Shown: positions 1 through 8,310 of the stretch, piece after piece | Position numbering within the stretch: position 1 is the first letter of the stretch | Layout of the letters: every line of letters starts with the position of its first letter | Source of the DNA: Hyphomicrobiales bacterium | GTDB taxonomy: Bacteria; Pseudomonadota; Alphaproteobacteria; Rhizobiales; Rhizobiaceae | Direction: 5' to 3' | DNA length: 64,000 nucleotides | Assembly: GCA_900468065.1 (NCBI GenBank) | Contig: UBTA01000030.1 | Location: 1-64,000 of the forward strand | Made by a program: the position numbers and the translations under genes | The notes under the pieces: generated by a model | Seen by the model: only the letters and a program-made list of their open reading frames with translations | What the model was told of the DNA's origin: nothing | Database searches by the model: none

Positions 1-85
1 GGAGGGTTGGGGAGGGGATCTTTTAAAGGAAAGAGCCCCTCCCGGCCGTTTGGGCCACCCTCCCCACAAGGGGGAGGGAGATCAG
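1..85. repeat. RIME-like intergenic palindromic repeat / terminator downstream of ugpB
   Basis: The stretch is rich in short C/G palindromes, ending in a stem of CCCTCCCC facing GGGGGAGGG around an ACAA loop (about 58-78). This style matches the Rhizobium-type intergenic mosaic elements seen elsewhere in the window. It lies just beyond the stop codon of the leftward ugpB gene, so it may also act as a transcript end or processing site. Its left border is outside or at the window edge. Confidence 0.5.
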
Positions 86-88
86 AGA

Positions 89-1387
89 TCAACCAGCCGT
101 CTTTGCAAAACGGGCGAGAAGTTCGTTGCCTTCCTTCTCGATCGTGTCGAACGCGTCCTTGACGGAGACTTCGCCCGCAAAGATGCGGCCGTATTCGCGT
201 TCCATGATTTCGCGGATCTGCGGGTAGAAGCCGAGGCGGTAGCCCTTCGACCATTCACCGGCAGGCAGCATCAGCTGCTTGATGCCGACTTCGGCTGCCG
301 GCTTCTCGGCGTAGTAGCCTTCCTTCTTGGCAAGCTCGTAAGCTGCCTTGGTGATGGCGACGTAACCGGTGGCCTTGTGGTAGAAAACCTGGATTTCAGG
401 CGAGGTCAGGAACTGGAAGAAGTCGGCAACGCACTTGTTTTCTTCCTCCGACTTGCCTGACATGGCGAAGAGAGCAGCGCCGCCGATGAAGGACGAGGTG
501 CCGGCGCCCTTGATCGAACCCCAGTAAGGCAGGAAGGTTGCCGAGAAGGGCATCTGGGCCGTCTTGGTCAGGCCGCCGAACGAGCCGGACGAACCGATCC
601 AGAGAGCAGCCTTGTTTTCTTCGAACATCTTCTGGTTATCGTTCCAGCCGGCACCGTAAAAGGCGAAGTAGCCTTCGTCAGCCCAGGCCTTCAGCTTGTC
701 GAACATCATGATGAGGTTCGGGTCGGTGACCTTCAGCTGGGTGTCGGTGACGCTGTCGTAACCGTTGTTGTTGGTGGCGAACTGGATGTTGTTGCGCGAG
801 AAGAAGTTCTCGGTGAACTGCCAGGTCAGCTGCGACTGGACGAGCGGAATGAAACCGGCAGCCTTCAGCTTCGGGGCGGCAGCTTCGAATTCTTCCCAGG
901 TCTTCGGGGCTTCGACGCCGGCCTTCTTCAGAGCTTCGTCGTTGATGTACATGATCGGAGCCGACGAGTTGAACGGCATGCCGACGAACTTGCCGTCGCT
1001 ATCGGCGTAGAAGTAGCGAACGCCATCGATGAAGGCATCGCGGTCAAATTTGTAGCCGGCGTTGTTGATCAGGTCTTCAGCCGGGATGACGGCGCCCTTG
1101 GCGTTGATGATCGTTGCTGCACCAGCGTCGAAAACCTGCAGGATGTTGGGCTGTTCGCCAGAACGGAAAGCGGCGATGCCGGAAGCCAGCGCTTCCTCAT
1201 AGGTGCCCTTGGAAACCGGGGTCAGCGCGCAAGCCGTCTGCGACGCGTTGAACTTGGTGGCGATCTCGTTGATGACTTCGCCGTTGCGGCCGGCCATGCC
1301 GTGCCACCAGCTGATATTGGTCGCGGCAAACGAGGAGGTGGCGGAGAAAACCAGCGCGAGGCCGGTCATCGTGAATTTCCTGATCAT
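89..1387 (-). CDS. ugpB: ABC transporter substrate-binding protein, sn-glycerol-3-phosphate type (UgpB-like)
   Basis: A periplasmic extracellular solute-binding protein (family 1) of 432 aa that would capture sn-glycerol-3-phosphate or a related phosphodiester for an ABC importer. The N-terminus (MIRKFTMTGLALVFSATSSFA) is a signal peptide. The mature part starts with the ISWWHGM segment characteristic of UgpB. The ATG at 1387 is preferred over an in-frame GTG at 1402 because AAAGGA lies 6 nt before it. The permease and ATPase genes are not in the window and would lie to the left, downstream on this strand. Substrate specificity is by family resemblance; other sugar-phosphate ligands are possible. 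Confidence 0.85.
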   Translation of the reverse strand: MIRKFTMTGLALVFSATSSFAATNISWWHGMAGRNGEVINEIATKFNASQTACALTPVSKGTYEEALASGIAAFRSGEQPNILQVFDAGAATIINAKGAVIPAEDLINNAGYKFDRDAFIDGVRYFYADSDGKFVGMPFNSSAPIMYINDEALKKAGVEAPKTWEEFEAAAPKLKAAGFIPLVQSQLTWQFTENFFSRNNIQFATNNNGYDSVTDTQLKVTDPNLIMMFDKLKAWADEGYFAFYGAGWNDNQKMFEENKAALWIGSSGSFGGLTKTAQMPFSATFLPYWGSIKGAGTSSFIGGAALFAMSGKSEEENKCVADFFQFLTSPEIQVFYHKATGYVAITKAAYELAKKEGYYAEKPAAEVGIKQLMLPAGEWSKGYRLGFYPQIREIMEREYGRIFAGEVSVKDAFDTIEKEGNELLARFAKTAG

Positions 1388-1473
1388 TGTCGTTCCTTTC
1401 ACCAGGTTTAGGGTGAGGAACCGGCTAAAGCCATTTCATGACGTCCGCATAACGCTTTTGTGTCGGAACGATT

Positions 1474-1491
1474 ACAACTGTGCACAGCTGT
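1474..1491. promoter_or_regulatory. 18-bp imperfect palindrome upstream of ugpB
   Basis: ACAACTGTGCACAGCTGT has a perfect 10-bp core (CTGTGCACAG) and matching outer ACA/TGT arms. It lies about 87 nt upstream of the ugpB ATG and ends exactly before the yraN stop codon. The position suits an operator for ugpB. It does not look like a tandem Pho box. The binding protein is unknown. Confidence 0.3.
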
Positions 1492-1860
1492 TCAAAAAGC
1501 GCCGGGAAGATGAACCGGCCAGCGCCAGGGCGTGACCGAGATTATGTCGTAGCGAATTGAAAGTTCCGCTGAATCGCGCTGTCTGGCAAGCCAGAGGTCG
1601 CTTGCAGCACGGATGCGGCGCTGTGCAAAATCGGAAACGGCAAACACAGAATCTTCCAGCGACCGGCGGGCCTTCACCTCAACGCAGGCGATCAGATTGC
1701 CCTTGCGTGCAATGATGTCGATTTCGCCCAGCTTCGTCCGGTAGCGGAATGCGACAATGCGGTAGCCTTTGAGGAGGAGGCAAAGGGCGGCGCGATATTC
1801 CGCGAGCGCGCCGCGCCGGAGCGCCTTCAGTCTCTTTTTGCTCGGAGGCTCAGGTTTCAT
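1492..1860 (-). CDS. YraN family (UPF0102) nuclease-fold protein
   Basis: A 122-aa protein of the YraN/UPF0102 family, which has a PD-(D/E)XK nuclease-like fold and is often linked with DNA recombination or repair, though its role is poorly defined. The signature [10 protein letters not shown] followed by VEVKAR supplies the acidic residues and the E-x-K expected of the active site. It starts 11 nt inside the end of rsmI (ATGAAACCTGA shared), so the two are translationally coupled, an arrangement common in proteobacteria. The C-terminus runs into the ugpB upstream palindrome. Confidence 0.88.
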   Translation of the reverse strand: MKPEPPSKKRLKALRRGALAEYRAALCLLLKGYRIVAFRYRTKLGEIDIIARKGNLIACVEVKARRSLEDSVFAVSDFAQRRIRAASDLWLARQRDSAELSIRYDIISVTPWRWPVHLPGAF

Positions 1861-2881
1861 CCCGGTCTTTGAGCTCCAGCAGCCGGTCGTAGAGTTCCTT
1901 GCGGTTGAGGCCGGTCTGTTTCGCCGCCTCGGTCGCTGCCTTGCCGGTCGACATATCCTTGACGAGTTTCATAAGGATGGCATCGACATCGTCGGCCTCT
2001 GGTGCCGCCGGTGCATCGGGCGGGCCGATGACCAGCACGATCTCGCCCTTGACGGTGGCGCCCTCGTCATAGAATGCCTTGAGATCGGCCAGCGTACCGC
2101 GGCGGAATTCCTCGAAGGTCTTGGTCAGTTCGCGGCAGACAGATGCCCGCCGCTCGCCGCCGAGCACATCATGGGCGGCAACGATGGCGGCGGCGATCCG
2201 GTGTGGGGACTCAAAGAACATCAGTGTCGCTGGAATATTGGCGAGTTCGGCAAACCGGTCGCGCCGCGCCTTGTCCTTGGAGGGCAGGAAGCCTGCGAAG
2301 AGGAAGGCGTCGTTCGGAAGACCTGATCCGACGAGGGCTGCCAGAGGTGCGGACGCTCCGGGAATGGGCACCACCCGATGCCCGGCCTCGATGGCGATCT
2401 GGCCGAGCCGGTAACCGGGATCGGAGACCAGCGGCGTGCCGGCGTCGGAGACAAGGGCGACGGATTTGCCTTGGTCGAGCGCTGCCAGAAGCTTCGGGCC
2501 GACCTCATTGGCATTGTATTCGTGATAGGCATAGGGCCGGTTGACGATGCCGTAGCGATCCAGCAGCACGCGGGTGACGCGGGTATCCTCGCAGGCGAGC
2601 ACATCGGCGCCGGCCAGTGTTTCCAGGGCGCGCAGGGTAATATCGGAGAGATTGCCGATCGGGGTGGCGACCAGATAGAGCGCCGGTTCCAGCGGCCGTG
2701 CGGGCACCGCGACATTGTGCAGGCGGTAGCTCTTCTGCCGCTCGTTCGTCTGCGTTTCGCCCGATGCCTGCTTTTCCAAAACTGTCTGCCTTTGTGCCTT
2801 TGCCAGCCGTTCAGCCGGCGTCCGGTCTTTATGGGTGAGCGGCGGCACTTCGGCAAGAGCAGCGGATTTGCGGCAGCGCAA
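1850..2881 (-). CDS. rsmI: 16S rRNA (cytidine1402-2'-O)-methyltransferase RsmI
   Basis: Methylates the 2'-O of C1402 in the decoding centre of 16S rRNA using S-adenosylmethionine. The SAM-binding start of the tetrapyrrole-methylase fold is at VATPIGN (residues 71-77 in the long form), followed by [17 protein letters not shown] and an [10 protein letters not shown] segment typical of RsmI. The longest frame (343 aa) begins at a TTG and gives about 65 residues before the fold, longer than most homologues; internal TTG or GTG codons (residues 12, 35 and 59) could be the true start. It is divergent from dnaN and overlaps yraN by 11 nt. Function is secure, the start is not. Confidence 0.9.
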   Translation of the reverse strand: MRCRKSAALAEVPPLTHKDRTPAERLAKAQRQTVLEKQASGETQTNERQKSYRLHNVAVPARPLEPALYLVATPIGNLSDITLRALETLAGADVLACEDTRVTRVLLDRYGIVNRPYAYHEYNANEVGPKLLAALDQGKSVALVSDAGTPLVSDPGYRLGQIAIEAGHRVVPIPGASAPLAALVGSGLPNDAFLFAGFLPSKDKARRDRFAELANIPATLMFFESPHRIAAAIVAAHDVLGGERRASVCRELTKTFEEFRRGTLADLKAFYDEGATVKGEIVLVIGPPDAPAAPEADDVDAILMKLVKDMSTGKAATEAAKQTGLNRKELYDRLLELKDRDET

Positions 2882-3037
2882 ACATTACTGGGGCTCAACC
2901 ACCGTTACCCCTTGCTTTTCACGGCTTGTTTCTGCCATTTTGCCCGTCCACATCTTCCCCGTCTGAAAGCGGGCACTTCAAAAGTTCAAGCCGGGAGGCG
3001 CGGCCCGCCCGGCGATGGTTGAAAGCGGTAGCATCTC

Positions 3038-4156
3038 ATGCGCATTACTCTCGAGCGGTCCAATCTCCTGAAGTCGCTGAACCACGTTCACCGCGTGGTC
3101 GAGCGTCGCAATACCATTCCGATCCTCTCGAACGTGCTTTTGCGCTCCGACGGTGCCAGCCTTGAAATGAAGGCGACCGACCTCGACCTCGAAATCACCG
3201 AGGCGACCCCGGCACAGGTGGAAACGCCCGGTGCAACGACGGTGCCGGCACATCTGCTCTACGATATCGTTCGCAAGCTGCCCGATGGATCCGAAGTGGC
3301 GCTCGCCACCAATGCCGAAGGCACGGCCATGACCGTCCAGTCCGGCCGCTCGAAGTTTTCGCTGCAATGCCTGCCGGAGTCCGATTTTCCGGATCTGACC
3401 GCCGGTGCCTTCAGCCACACCTTCCGCATGAAGGCGACGGACCTGAAGATGCTGATCGATCGCACCCAGTTTGCGATCTCGACGGAAGAGACCCGTTATT
3501 ATCTGAATGGCATCTATATCCACACGATCGAAAGCAAGGGCCAGCTGAAGTTGCGCGCCGTTGCCACCGATGGCCACCGTCTTGCCCGCGCTGACCTTGA
3601 GGCGCCGTCGGGCTCGGAAGGCATGCCGGGTATCATCATCCCGCGCAAGACCGTCAGCGAATTGCAGAAGCTGGTCGATAACCCGGATGTCGTCGTCACC
3701 GTTGAAGTGTCGGACGCCAAGATCCGCCTGACGATCGGTTCGATCATCATGACCTCGAAGCTGATCGACGGTACGTTCCCGGACTACCAGCGCGTCATTC
3801 CGGCCAACAACGACAAGGAACTGAAGATCGACTGCCAGTCCTTTGCGCAGGCCGTCGACCGTGTTTCGACGATTTCCTCGGAGCGTGGCCGTGCCGTCAA
3901 GCTGGCGCTGTCGGACGGACAGCTGACGCTCACCGTCAACAATCCGGATTCGGGCAGTGCGACGGAAGAACTCGCCGTCGGTTACGACAGCGATCCGCTG
4001 GAGATCGGCTTCAACGCCAAGTACCTGCTTGATATCACTGCGCAGCTTTCCGGCACCGATGCCGTCTTCATGCTGGCCGATGCCGGCTCGCCGACGCTGG
4101 TGCGCGACATGGCGGGCGATGATGCTCTCTATGTTCTGATGCCGATGCGGGTTTAG
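3038..4156 (+). CDS. dnaN: DNA polymerase III subunit beta (sliding clamp)
   Basis: The 372-aa ring-forming processivity clamp, which tethers DNA polymerase III and recruits repair polymerases, MutS/MutL and the Hda-type initiator control. Its length and the three repeated clamp domains agree with the family; the sequence begins MRITLERSNLLKSLNHVHRVVERR and ends with the conserved YVLMPMRV tail. The gene stands alone, not beside dnaA or recF, as is usual in Rhizobiales. It is divergent from rsmI across a 156-bp gap and is followed by a strong terminator hairpin. Confidence 0.97.
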   Translation: MRITLERSNLLKSLNHVHRVVERRNTIPILSNVLLRSDGASLEMKATDLDLEITEATPAQVETPGATTVPAHLLYDIVRKLPDGSEVALATNAEGTAMTVQSGRSKFSLQCLPESDFPDLTAGAFSHTFRMKATDLKMLIDRTQFAISTEETRYYLNGIYIHTIESKGQLKLRAVATDGHRLARADLEAPSGSEGMPGIIIPRKTVSELQKLVDNPDVVVTVEVSDAKIRLTIGSIIMTSKLIDGTFPDYQRVIPANNDKELKIDCQSFAQAVDRVSTISSERGRAVKLALSDGQLTLTVNNPDSGSATEELAVGYDSDPLEIGFNAKYLLDITAQLSGTDAVFMLADAGSPTLVRDMAGDDALYVLMPMRV

Positions 4157-4179
4157 GCCCGGCAGGAATTTTGAGATGG

Positions 4180-4208
4180 AAAACGGCCGGACCTGATCCG
4201 GCCGTTTT
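4180..4208 (+). terminator. Rho-independent terminator of dnaN
   Basis: A 12-bp perfect stem (AAAACGGCCGGA / TCCGGCCGTTTT) around a CCTGA loop lies 24 nt after the dnaN stop codon. The right arm ends in TTTT and can serve as the U tract. Confidence 0.85.
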
Positions 4209-4392
4209 CGTATGCGCTTATCAACAGCGAGGTGGTATTTCCCGGTGTTGGTAGTCTAATATAATGACGCGAAATGACTTGTTTTTGTCGCTGAGGGCAA
4301 CACATAATCATTTCGGAGTTGGAGACGCAACGTTTGCACCGGCAGGCATGAAGCCTGCTCGAGACGCAGACGAGGTTTTGCTGGAGATACGC

Positions 4393-4989
4393 ATGAATTT
4401 TCGTCTGAAAGAGCGCTTTGGCAAGAAATTCGATGAGGAAATCCGTTTCTTCAAGGGCTGGCGAAGCAATATGAAGGCTGTCGGCTCGATCGTACCGACA
4501 TCCGGAATAACCGCCCGGCGGATGGCCAGCGTCGTCAATCCGCACTCCGGTCTTCCTGTTCTCGAGCTCGGCCCCGGCACCGGCGTCATCACCAAGGCGA
4601 TCCTGCAGAAGGGCGTTCAGCCGGAAAACCTGGTGTCGATCGAATTTTCCACCGATTTCTTCCTGCACCTGGTCAAGACCTATCCGGCTGTCGATTTCAT
4701 CAATGGCGACGCCTTCGATCTCGACAAAACGCTCGGCACACGCCGCGACCAGCAGTTCGACAGTGTCGTTTCCGCCGTGCCGCTCTTGAATTTCCCGATG
4801 CATATGCGTGTCTCGCTCATCGATGACCTGCTGTCGCGCATCCCGGTTGGCCGCCCGGTGATCCAGATTTCCTACGGCCCGCTCTCGCCTGTTGTCGCCA
4901 TGCCGGATCGCTACCAGATCTCCCATTATGATTTTGTCGTCCGCAACATCCCGCCCGCGCAGCTGTGGGTTTACCGCAAGACGCATTGA
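4393..4989 (+). CDS. pmtA: Phospholipid N-methyltransferase PmtA
   Basis: Catalyses the three successive SAM-dependent methylations of phosphatidylethanolamine to phosphatidylcholine, a membrane lipid important to rhizobia and agrobacteria. The 198-aa product matches the usual size of the Sinorhizobium/Agrobacterium type enzyme and carries the SAM motif LELGPGTGVI at residues 57-66. The ATG at 4393 is chosen because GGAGA sits 6-10 nt before it and the family begins MNFRLKERF; the reading frame stays open upstream to 4264 but has no ribosome site there. It has its own upstream region after the dnaN terminator and is followed closely by the phosphatase-like gene. Confidence 0.93.
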   Translation: MNFRLKERFGKKFDEEIRFFKGWRSNMKAVGSIVPTSGITARRMASVVNPHSGLPVLELGPGTGVITKAILQKGVQPENLVSIEFSTDFFLHLVKTYPAVDFINGDAFDLDKTLGTRRDQQFDSVVSAVPLLNFPMHMRVSLIDDLLSRIPVGRPVIQISYGPLSPVVAMPDRYQISHYDFVVRNIPPAQLWVYRKTH

Positions 4990-4998
4990 GGCCTGTCG

Positions 4999-5589
4999 AT
5001 GTTCGCAGTTTATATTACGCATCCGCAAATCCGCCTTGAACCGGATGTGCCGGTTCCCCGCTGGGGACTGTCCGAGATCGGCATCGCGCGGGCGGAAAAG
5101 GCGGCCCAATGCAGTTGGGCGCAGCAGCTTTCCCGTTTTCTTTCCAGCGATGAGACCAAGGCCCTGGAAACGGCAGCTATCCTGGCACGTGCAAGCGGCG
5201 CCGAAGTCGAGGTCCTTGAACATTCCGGCGAAAACGACCGCTCGGCCACCGGCTTTCTCGTACCCGAAGAATTTGAAAAGGCTGCCAACTGGTTCTTTGC
5301 CAATCCCGAACAGAGTTTTCATGGCTGGGAGCGGGCAATCGATGCTCAGACGCGGATTGTGACTGCAGTCACGTCCATCCTGGACCGGCATGATCCGGCA
5401 AAGCCGATCGCCTTTGTCGGACATGGCGGCGTCGGAACGCTGCTGAAATGTCACCTGGGTGGCCTGCCGATTTCACGCAGCCACGACCAGCTGGCCGGCG
5501 GTGGCTGCCTCTACGCATTTTCTCTTGCAGACCGTTCCCTTGCATGCGACTGGACCGCCATGGAGCTCTGGCAAGGATGGCAAAAATGA
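4999..5589 (+). CDS. Histidine phosphatase superfamily protein with altered RHG motif
   Basis: A 196-aa member of the histidine phosphatase (phosphoglycerate mutase-like) superfamily. The fold is suggested by the N-terminal beta strand and catalytic-position sequence YITHPQI, the [15 protein letters not shown] helix and the second histidine in VGHGGVG. The canonical RHG triad is replaced by T-H-P: the nucleophilic-position His is kept but the phosphate-binding Arg is lost. The substrate is unknown; it may be a weak or non-catalytic member. Its last four bases (ATGA) overlap the pyrF start, so it is probably co-translated with pyrF. Confidence 0.75.
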   Translation: MFAVYITHPQIRLEPDVPVPRWGLSEIGIARAEKAAQCSWAQQLSRFLSSDETKALETAAILARASGAEVEVLEHSGENDRSATGFLVPEEFEKAANWFFANPEQSFHGWERAIDAQTRIVTAVTSILDRHDPAKPIAFVGHGGVGTLLKCHLGGLPISRSHDQLAGGGCLYAFSLADRSLACDWTAMELWQGWQK

Positions 5590-6284
5590 CTGTGACCGCG
5601 CGTGACCGGCTGATTGTCGGGCTCGATATCCCAACCGTCGGCGAGGCCGAGGCACTCGTCAAAACGCTGGGCGACGACGTGCTGTTCTATAAGATCGGCT
5701 ACCAGCTGGTCTTTGCCGGCGGTCTGGAATTTGCCCGCGACCTCGCCGCAGACGGCAAGAAGATCTTCCTCGACATGAAGCTGCTCGACATCGACAATAC
5801 GGTCGCCAAGGGTGTCGAGAACATCGCCAAGATGGGCATGTCGATGCTGACGCTGCATGCCTATCCGAAGGCGATGCGTGCGGCCGTTGAAGCGGCAAAA
5901 GGTTCCGATCTTTGCCTGCTCGGCGTCACCGTGCTCACCTCCATGGACGAGCAGGACGTCGTCGACGCCGGTTATCAATACGATCCGCGCACGCTGGTGC
6001 TGCGGCGCGCCGAACAGGCCCGCGCCGCCGGCATGGGCGGCATCGTCTGCTCGGCCGAAGAATCCTCCGCCGTCCGCAAGATCGCTGGGCCGGACATGGC
6101 CATCGTCACCCCCGGCATCCGCCCGGCCGGCAGCGACAAGGGCGACCAGAAGCGCGTCATGACACCAGCCGATGCCTTGCGCGCCGGCTCGAGCCATCTC
6201 GTCGTCGCCCGCCCGATCGTCAAGGCTGACGATCCGAAGGCGGCGGCACGGGCTATCCTTGGTGAAATGACCGGCGCACTCTGA
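5586..6284 (+). CDS. pyrF: Orotidine 5'-phosphate decarboxylase
   Basis: Converts OMP to UMP, the last step of de novo pyrimidine synthesis. The 232-aa product contains the active-site Asp-Lys-Asp array [10 protein letters not shown] at residues 61-70 and the phosphate-binding end [11 protein letters not shown]. The start at 5586 forms an ATGA overlap with the upstream gene and has AAGGA about 8 nt ahead; an ATG three codons earlier (5577) is possible. No terminator is evident before the next gene. Confidence 0.96.
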   Translation: MTVTARDRLIVGLDIPTVGEAEALVKTLGDDVLFYKIGYQLVFAGGLEFARDLAADGKKIFLDMKLLDIDNTVAKGVENIAKMGMSMLTLHAYPKAMRAAVEAAKGSDLCLLGVTVLTSMDEQDVVDAGYQYDPRTLVLRRAEQARAAGMGGIVCSAEESSAVRKIAGPDMAIVTPGIRPAGSDKGDQKRVMTPADALRAGSSHLVVARPIVKADDPKAAARAILGEMTGAL

Positions 6285-6334
6285 TCTGATATTTGCTTCC
6301 CGTTCGGAGATATCGCGCGGGGCTTTCCTTTGTC

Positions 6335-6346
6335 TTGACCGGTCAA
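6335..6346. promoter_or_regulatory. 12-bp perfect palindrome TTGACCGGTCAA
   Basis: A perfect dyad, TTGACCGGTCAA, lies 63 nt before the DUF1330 start in the pyrF-DUF1330 gap. It could be an operator or simply overlap a -35 hexamer (TTGACC). No known regulator is assigned. Confidence 0.25.
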
Positions 6347-6409
6347 CGGAATTGACGGAAGAAATCGCGTCGAGAATTCGCAGGCTGCCGAGAGATTGAG
6401 GAGATTACC

Positions 6410-6697
6410 ATGGCCAAGGGCTACTGGATTGCGCGGGTCGATGTCCGCGATACCGAGCGTTATAAGGATTACGTTGCTGCCGCCAAGCCGGCGTTTGAGA
6501 AATATGGCGCGAATTTCCTGGCGCGTGGTGGCGCTTTCCAGCGTCTGGAGGGCGATGTTCGCGCCCGCAACGTGGTGATCGAGTTCCCGTCGCTGCAGGC
6601 CGCCGTCGATTGTTACAATTCCCCGGAATATCAGATTGCCGCCGCTATTCGCCAGGAAGTCGCCGATGCTGAAATGGTCGTTGTCGAGGGCGTCTGA
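6410..6697 (+). CDS. DUF1330 domain-containing protein
   Basis: A 95-aa protein of the DUF1330 family, a small dimeric alpha/beta (ferredoxin-like) fold of unknown function related to the Dabb/ABM superfamily. The sequence MAKGYWIARVDVRD, RYKDYVAAAKPAFEKYGANFLARGG and the VVIEFPSLQAA strand are typical. GAGGAG precedes the ATG by 7-8 nt. It is a single gene between pyrF and the NDUFA9-like gene, with a 12-bp palindrome upstream that may control it. No enzymatic role can be assigned. Confidence 0.88.
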   Translation: MAKGYWIARVDVRDTERYKDYVAAAKPAFEKYGANFLARGGAFQRLEGDVRARNVVIEFPSLQAAVDCYNSPEYQIAAAIRQEVADAEMVVVEGV

Positions 6698-6818
6698 CGC
6701 GCGGCCGCAACTGCGGCGTAAAGCGGCAGAAAAGCCTTGGCGATAAGCCTTCCCGTTGCCCGATGATTGGGCTATGTAGCTCATATACGCCATACTGCAG
6801 ATCAGGAGTGCCTGTGCC

Positions 6819-7799
6819 ATGACTTTGTCCAATCTCCCGCCGCTCGTCACTGTTTTCGGCGGGTCCGGATTTGTCGGCCGGCATGTCGTGCGGGCCCTGG
6901 CCAAACGCGGCTTTCGCATTCGCGTCGCTGTTCGCCGTCCGGATCTGGCTGGTTTCCTGCAGCCTCTGGGCAATGTCGGCCAGATTTCCTTCGTCCAGGC
7001 CAACCTGCGCTACCGCAAATCGGTCGATGCGGCCGTGCAGGGTTCCGATCACGTCGTCAACTGCGTCGGCATCCTGTTCGAGGCCGGGCGCAACACGTTC
7101 GATTCGGTCCAGGATTTTGGTGCCCGTGCGGTGGCCGAGGCCGCGCGCGGTGCTGGCGCGACATTGACGCATGTGTCCGCCATCGGTGCAGATGCCAATG
7201 CTGAATCGCTCTATGCCCGCAGCAAGGGCCGCGCTGAAAAGGCGGTCCTGGAAACCGTCCCGGAAGCCGTCATCCTGCGGCCGTCGATTGTCTTTGGTCC
7301 AGAGGACGGCTTCTTCAACAAGTTTGCCGAAATGTCGCGCTTTTCGCCGGTGCTGCCACTGGTGGGTGGTGGCAACACGGCGTTCCAGCCGATCTATGTG
7401 ACCGACGTTGCCGAAGCTGTTGCCAAATCCGTCGAAGGCAAGGTTCCACGCGGCCGGATTTACGAGATCGGCGGACCGGATGTTCTGACCTTCAAGAACT
7501 GTCTCGAAATTCTCCTGAAGACCATCGATCGCAAATGCGCCTTGCTGCCGATCCCCTTCGGTGTCGCGTCGCTGATCGGTTCCGTCGCGTCGATGGTGCC
7601 GTTTATCGCGCCGCCGCTGACCGTCGATCAGGTCACGCTGCTGAAGAGCGACAATATCGTGTCTGAAAAGGCGCAGACCGAAGGACGCACGTTGCAGGCG
7701 TTCGGTATCGAGCCGACCTCCGTCGAGGCTGTGCTGCCGTCCTACGTGGTGCGCTATCGCCCGCAGGGACAGTATACCCGGTCCGGCAGCACTGCCTGA
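6819..7799 (+). CDS. Complex I NDUFA9-subunit-family atypical SDR
   Basis: A 326-aa NAD(P)-binding Rossmann protein of the atypical short-chain dehydrogenase group related to the NDUFA9 (39 kDa) accessory subunit of respiratory complex I. The dinucleotide motif VFGGSGFVGRHV is at residues 12-23. In alphaproteobacteria these are encoded away from the nuo operon and may associate with complex I or act as free reductases. It ends with a terminator and appears monocistronic. The precise substrate is unknown. Confidence 0.85.
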   Translation: MTLSNLPPLVTVFGGSGFVGRHVVRALAKRGFRIRVAVRRPDLAGFLQPLGNVGQISFVQANLRYRKSVDAAVQGSDHVVNCVGILFEAGRNTFDSVQDFGARAVAEAARGAGATLTHVSAIGADANAESLYARSKGRAEKAVLETVPEAVILRPSIVFGPEDGFFNKFAEMSRFSPVLPLVGGGNTAFQPIYVTDVAEAVAKSVEGKVPRGRIYEIGGPDVLTFKNCLEILLKTIDRKCALLPIPFGVASLIGSVASMVPFIAPPLTVDQVTLLKSDNIVSEKAQTEGRTLQAFGIEPTSVEAVLPSYVVRYRPQGQYTRSGSTA

Positions 7800-7838
7800 T
7801 CACCCTGCACGCAGCCTGGAAATGTATTGTTCGATAAG

Positions 7839-7867
7839 CCGCCGGTACCCACCGGCGGTTTCTTTTT
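7839..7867 (+). terminator. Rho-independent terminator
   Basis: Perfect 8-bp stem CCGCCGGT / ACCGGCGG with an ACCC loop followed by TTTCTTTTT, 39 nt after the NDUFA9-like stop codon. Confidence 0.92.
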
Positions 7868-8049
7868 GACCGTCGCAGAAGAAAACGTTGCAGTTCTGCC
7901 TCACCTAAAAAAGCGATTGGTCTTTACCGTCGATTCAACATGTATCGATATTGATAACGACAGTTCCAGCACATACACAGCAGCCGCGCCGCATCGTTCA
8001 CCCAAGGAATGACCGGAGCAGTCACATCACCTTGAGAGGCACATTTTTT

Positions 8050-8214
8050 ATGGGCAAGTCGATCGCGATTTTCTTTGCGTGCGCGGCACTTATTATCCTG
8101 GCTGGATCCTTCGCTGCGCCGAAGACGGTCGCCAGCAATCACAGCGGTTGCGCGCCGGCCTATGGCGTCGATCCCTGCACGACGGCGTCGATCGGAACGC
8201 TCGCCGCAGAATAA
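8050..8214 (+). CDS. Small secreted protein of unknown function
   Basis: A 54-aa product starting MGKSIAIFFACAALIILAGS. Lys3 followed by a hydrophobic stretch (residues 5-22) looks like a signal peptide cut near residue 22, leaving about 32 residues with two cysteines (CAPAYGVDPC) that could form a disulfide. GAGAGG lies about 11 nt before the ATG. It is flanked by terminators on both sides, so it would be a single-gene transcript, which supports it being real. I do not recognise a family with a known role; a lipoprotein is unlikely because no clear lipobox is seen. Confidence 0.6.
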   Translation: MGKSIAIFFACAALIILAGSFAAPKTVASNHSGCAPAYGVDPCTTASIGTLAAE

Positions 8215-8263
8215 GAATTTCCGCCTTTAAACAGGGCGGCACGGACTATGGCGGGGGCCAGGG

Positions 8264-8305
8264 ACCGCATGCATCCTCTTTACTGAGGTGCATGCGGTTT
8301 TTTAT
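8264..8305. terminator. Bidirectional terminator between small secreted protein gene and uppP
   Basis: A 10-bp perfect stem (ACCGCATGCA / TGCATGCGGT) with a 15-nt loop is followed on the plus strand by TTTTTTATT. It sits between convergent genes and lies 6 nt from the uppP stop codon. Confidence 0.85.
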
Positions 8306-8310
8306 TGGGT

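Noticed and set aside
4153-5454. 433-codon minus-strand frame across pmtA
   Set aside because: It runs antisense to pmtA, the phosphatase-like gene and the dnaN terminator, and resembles no family.
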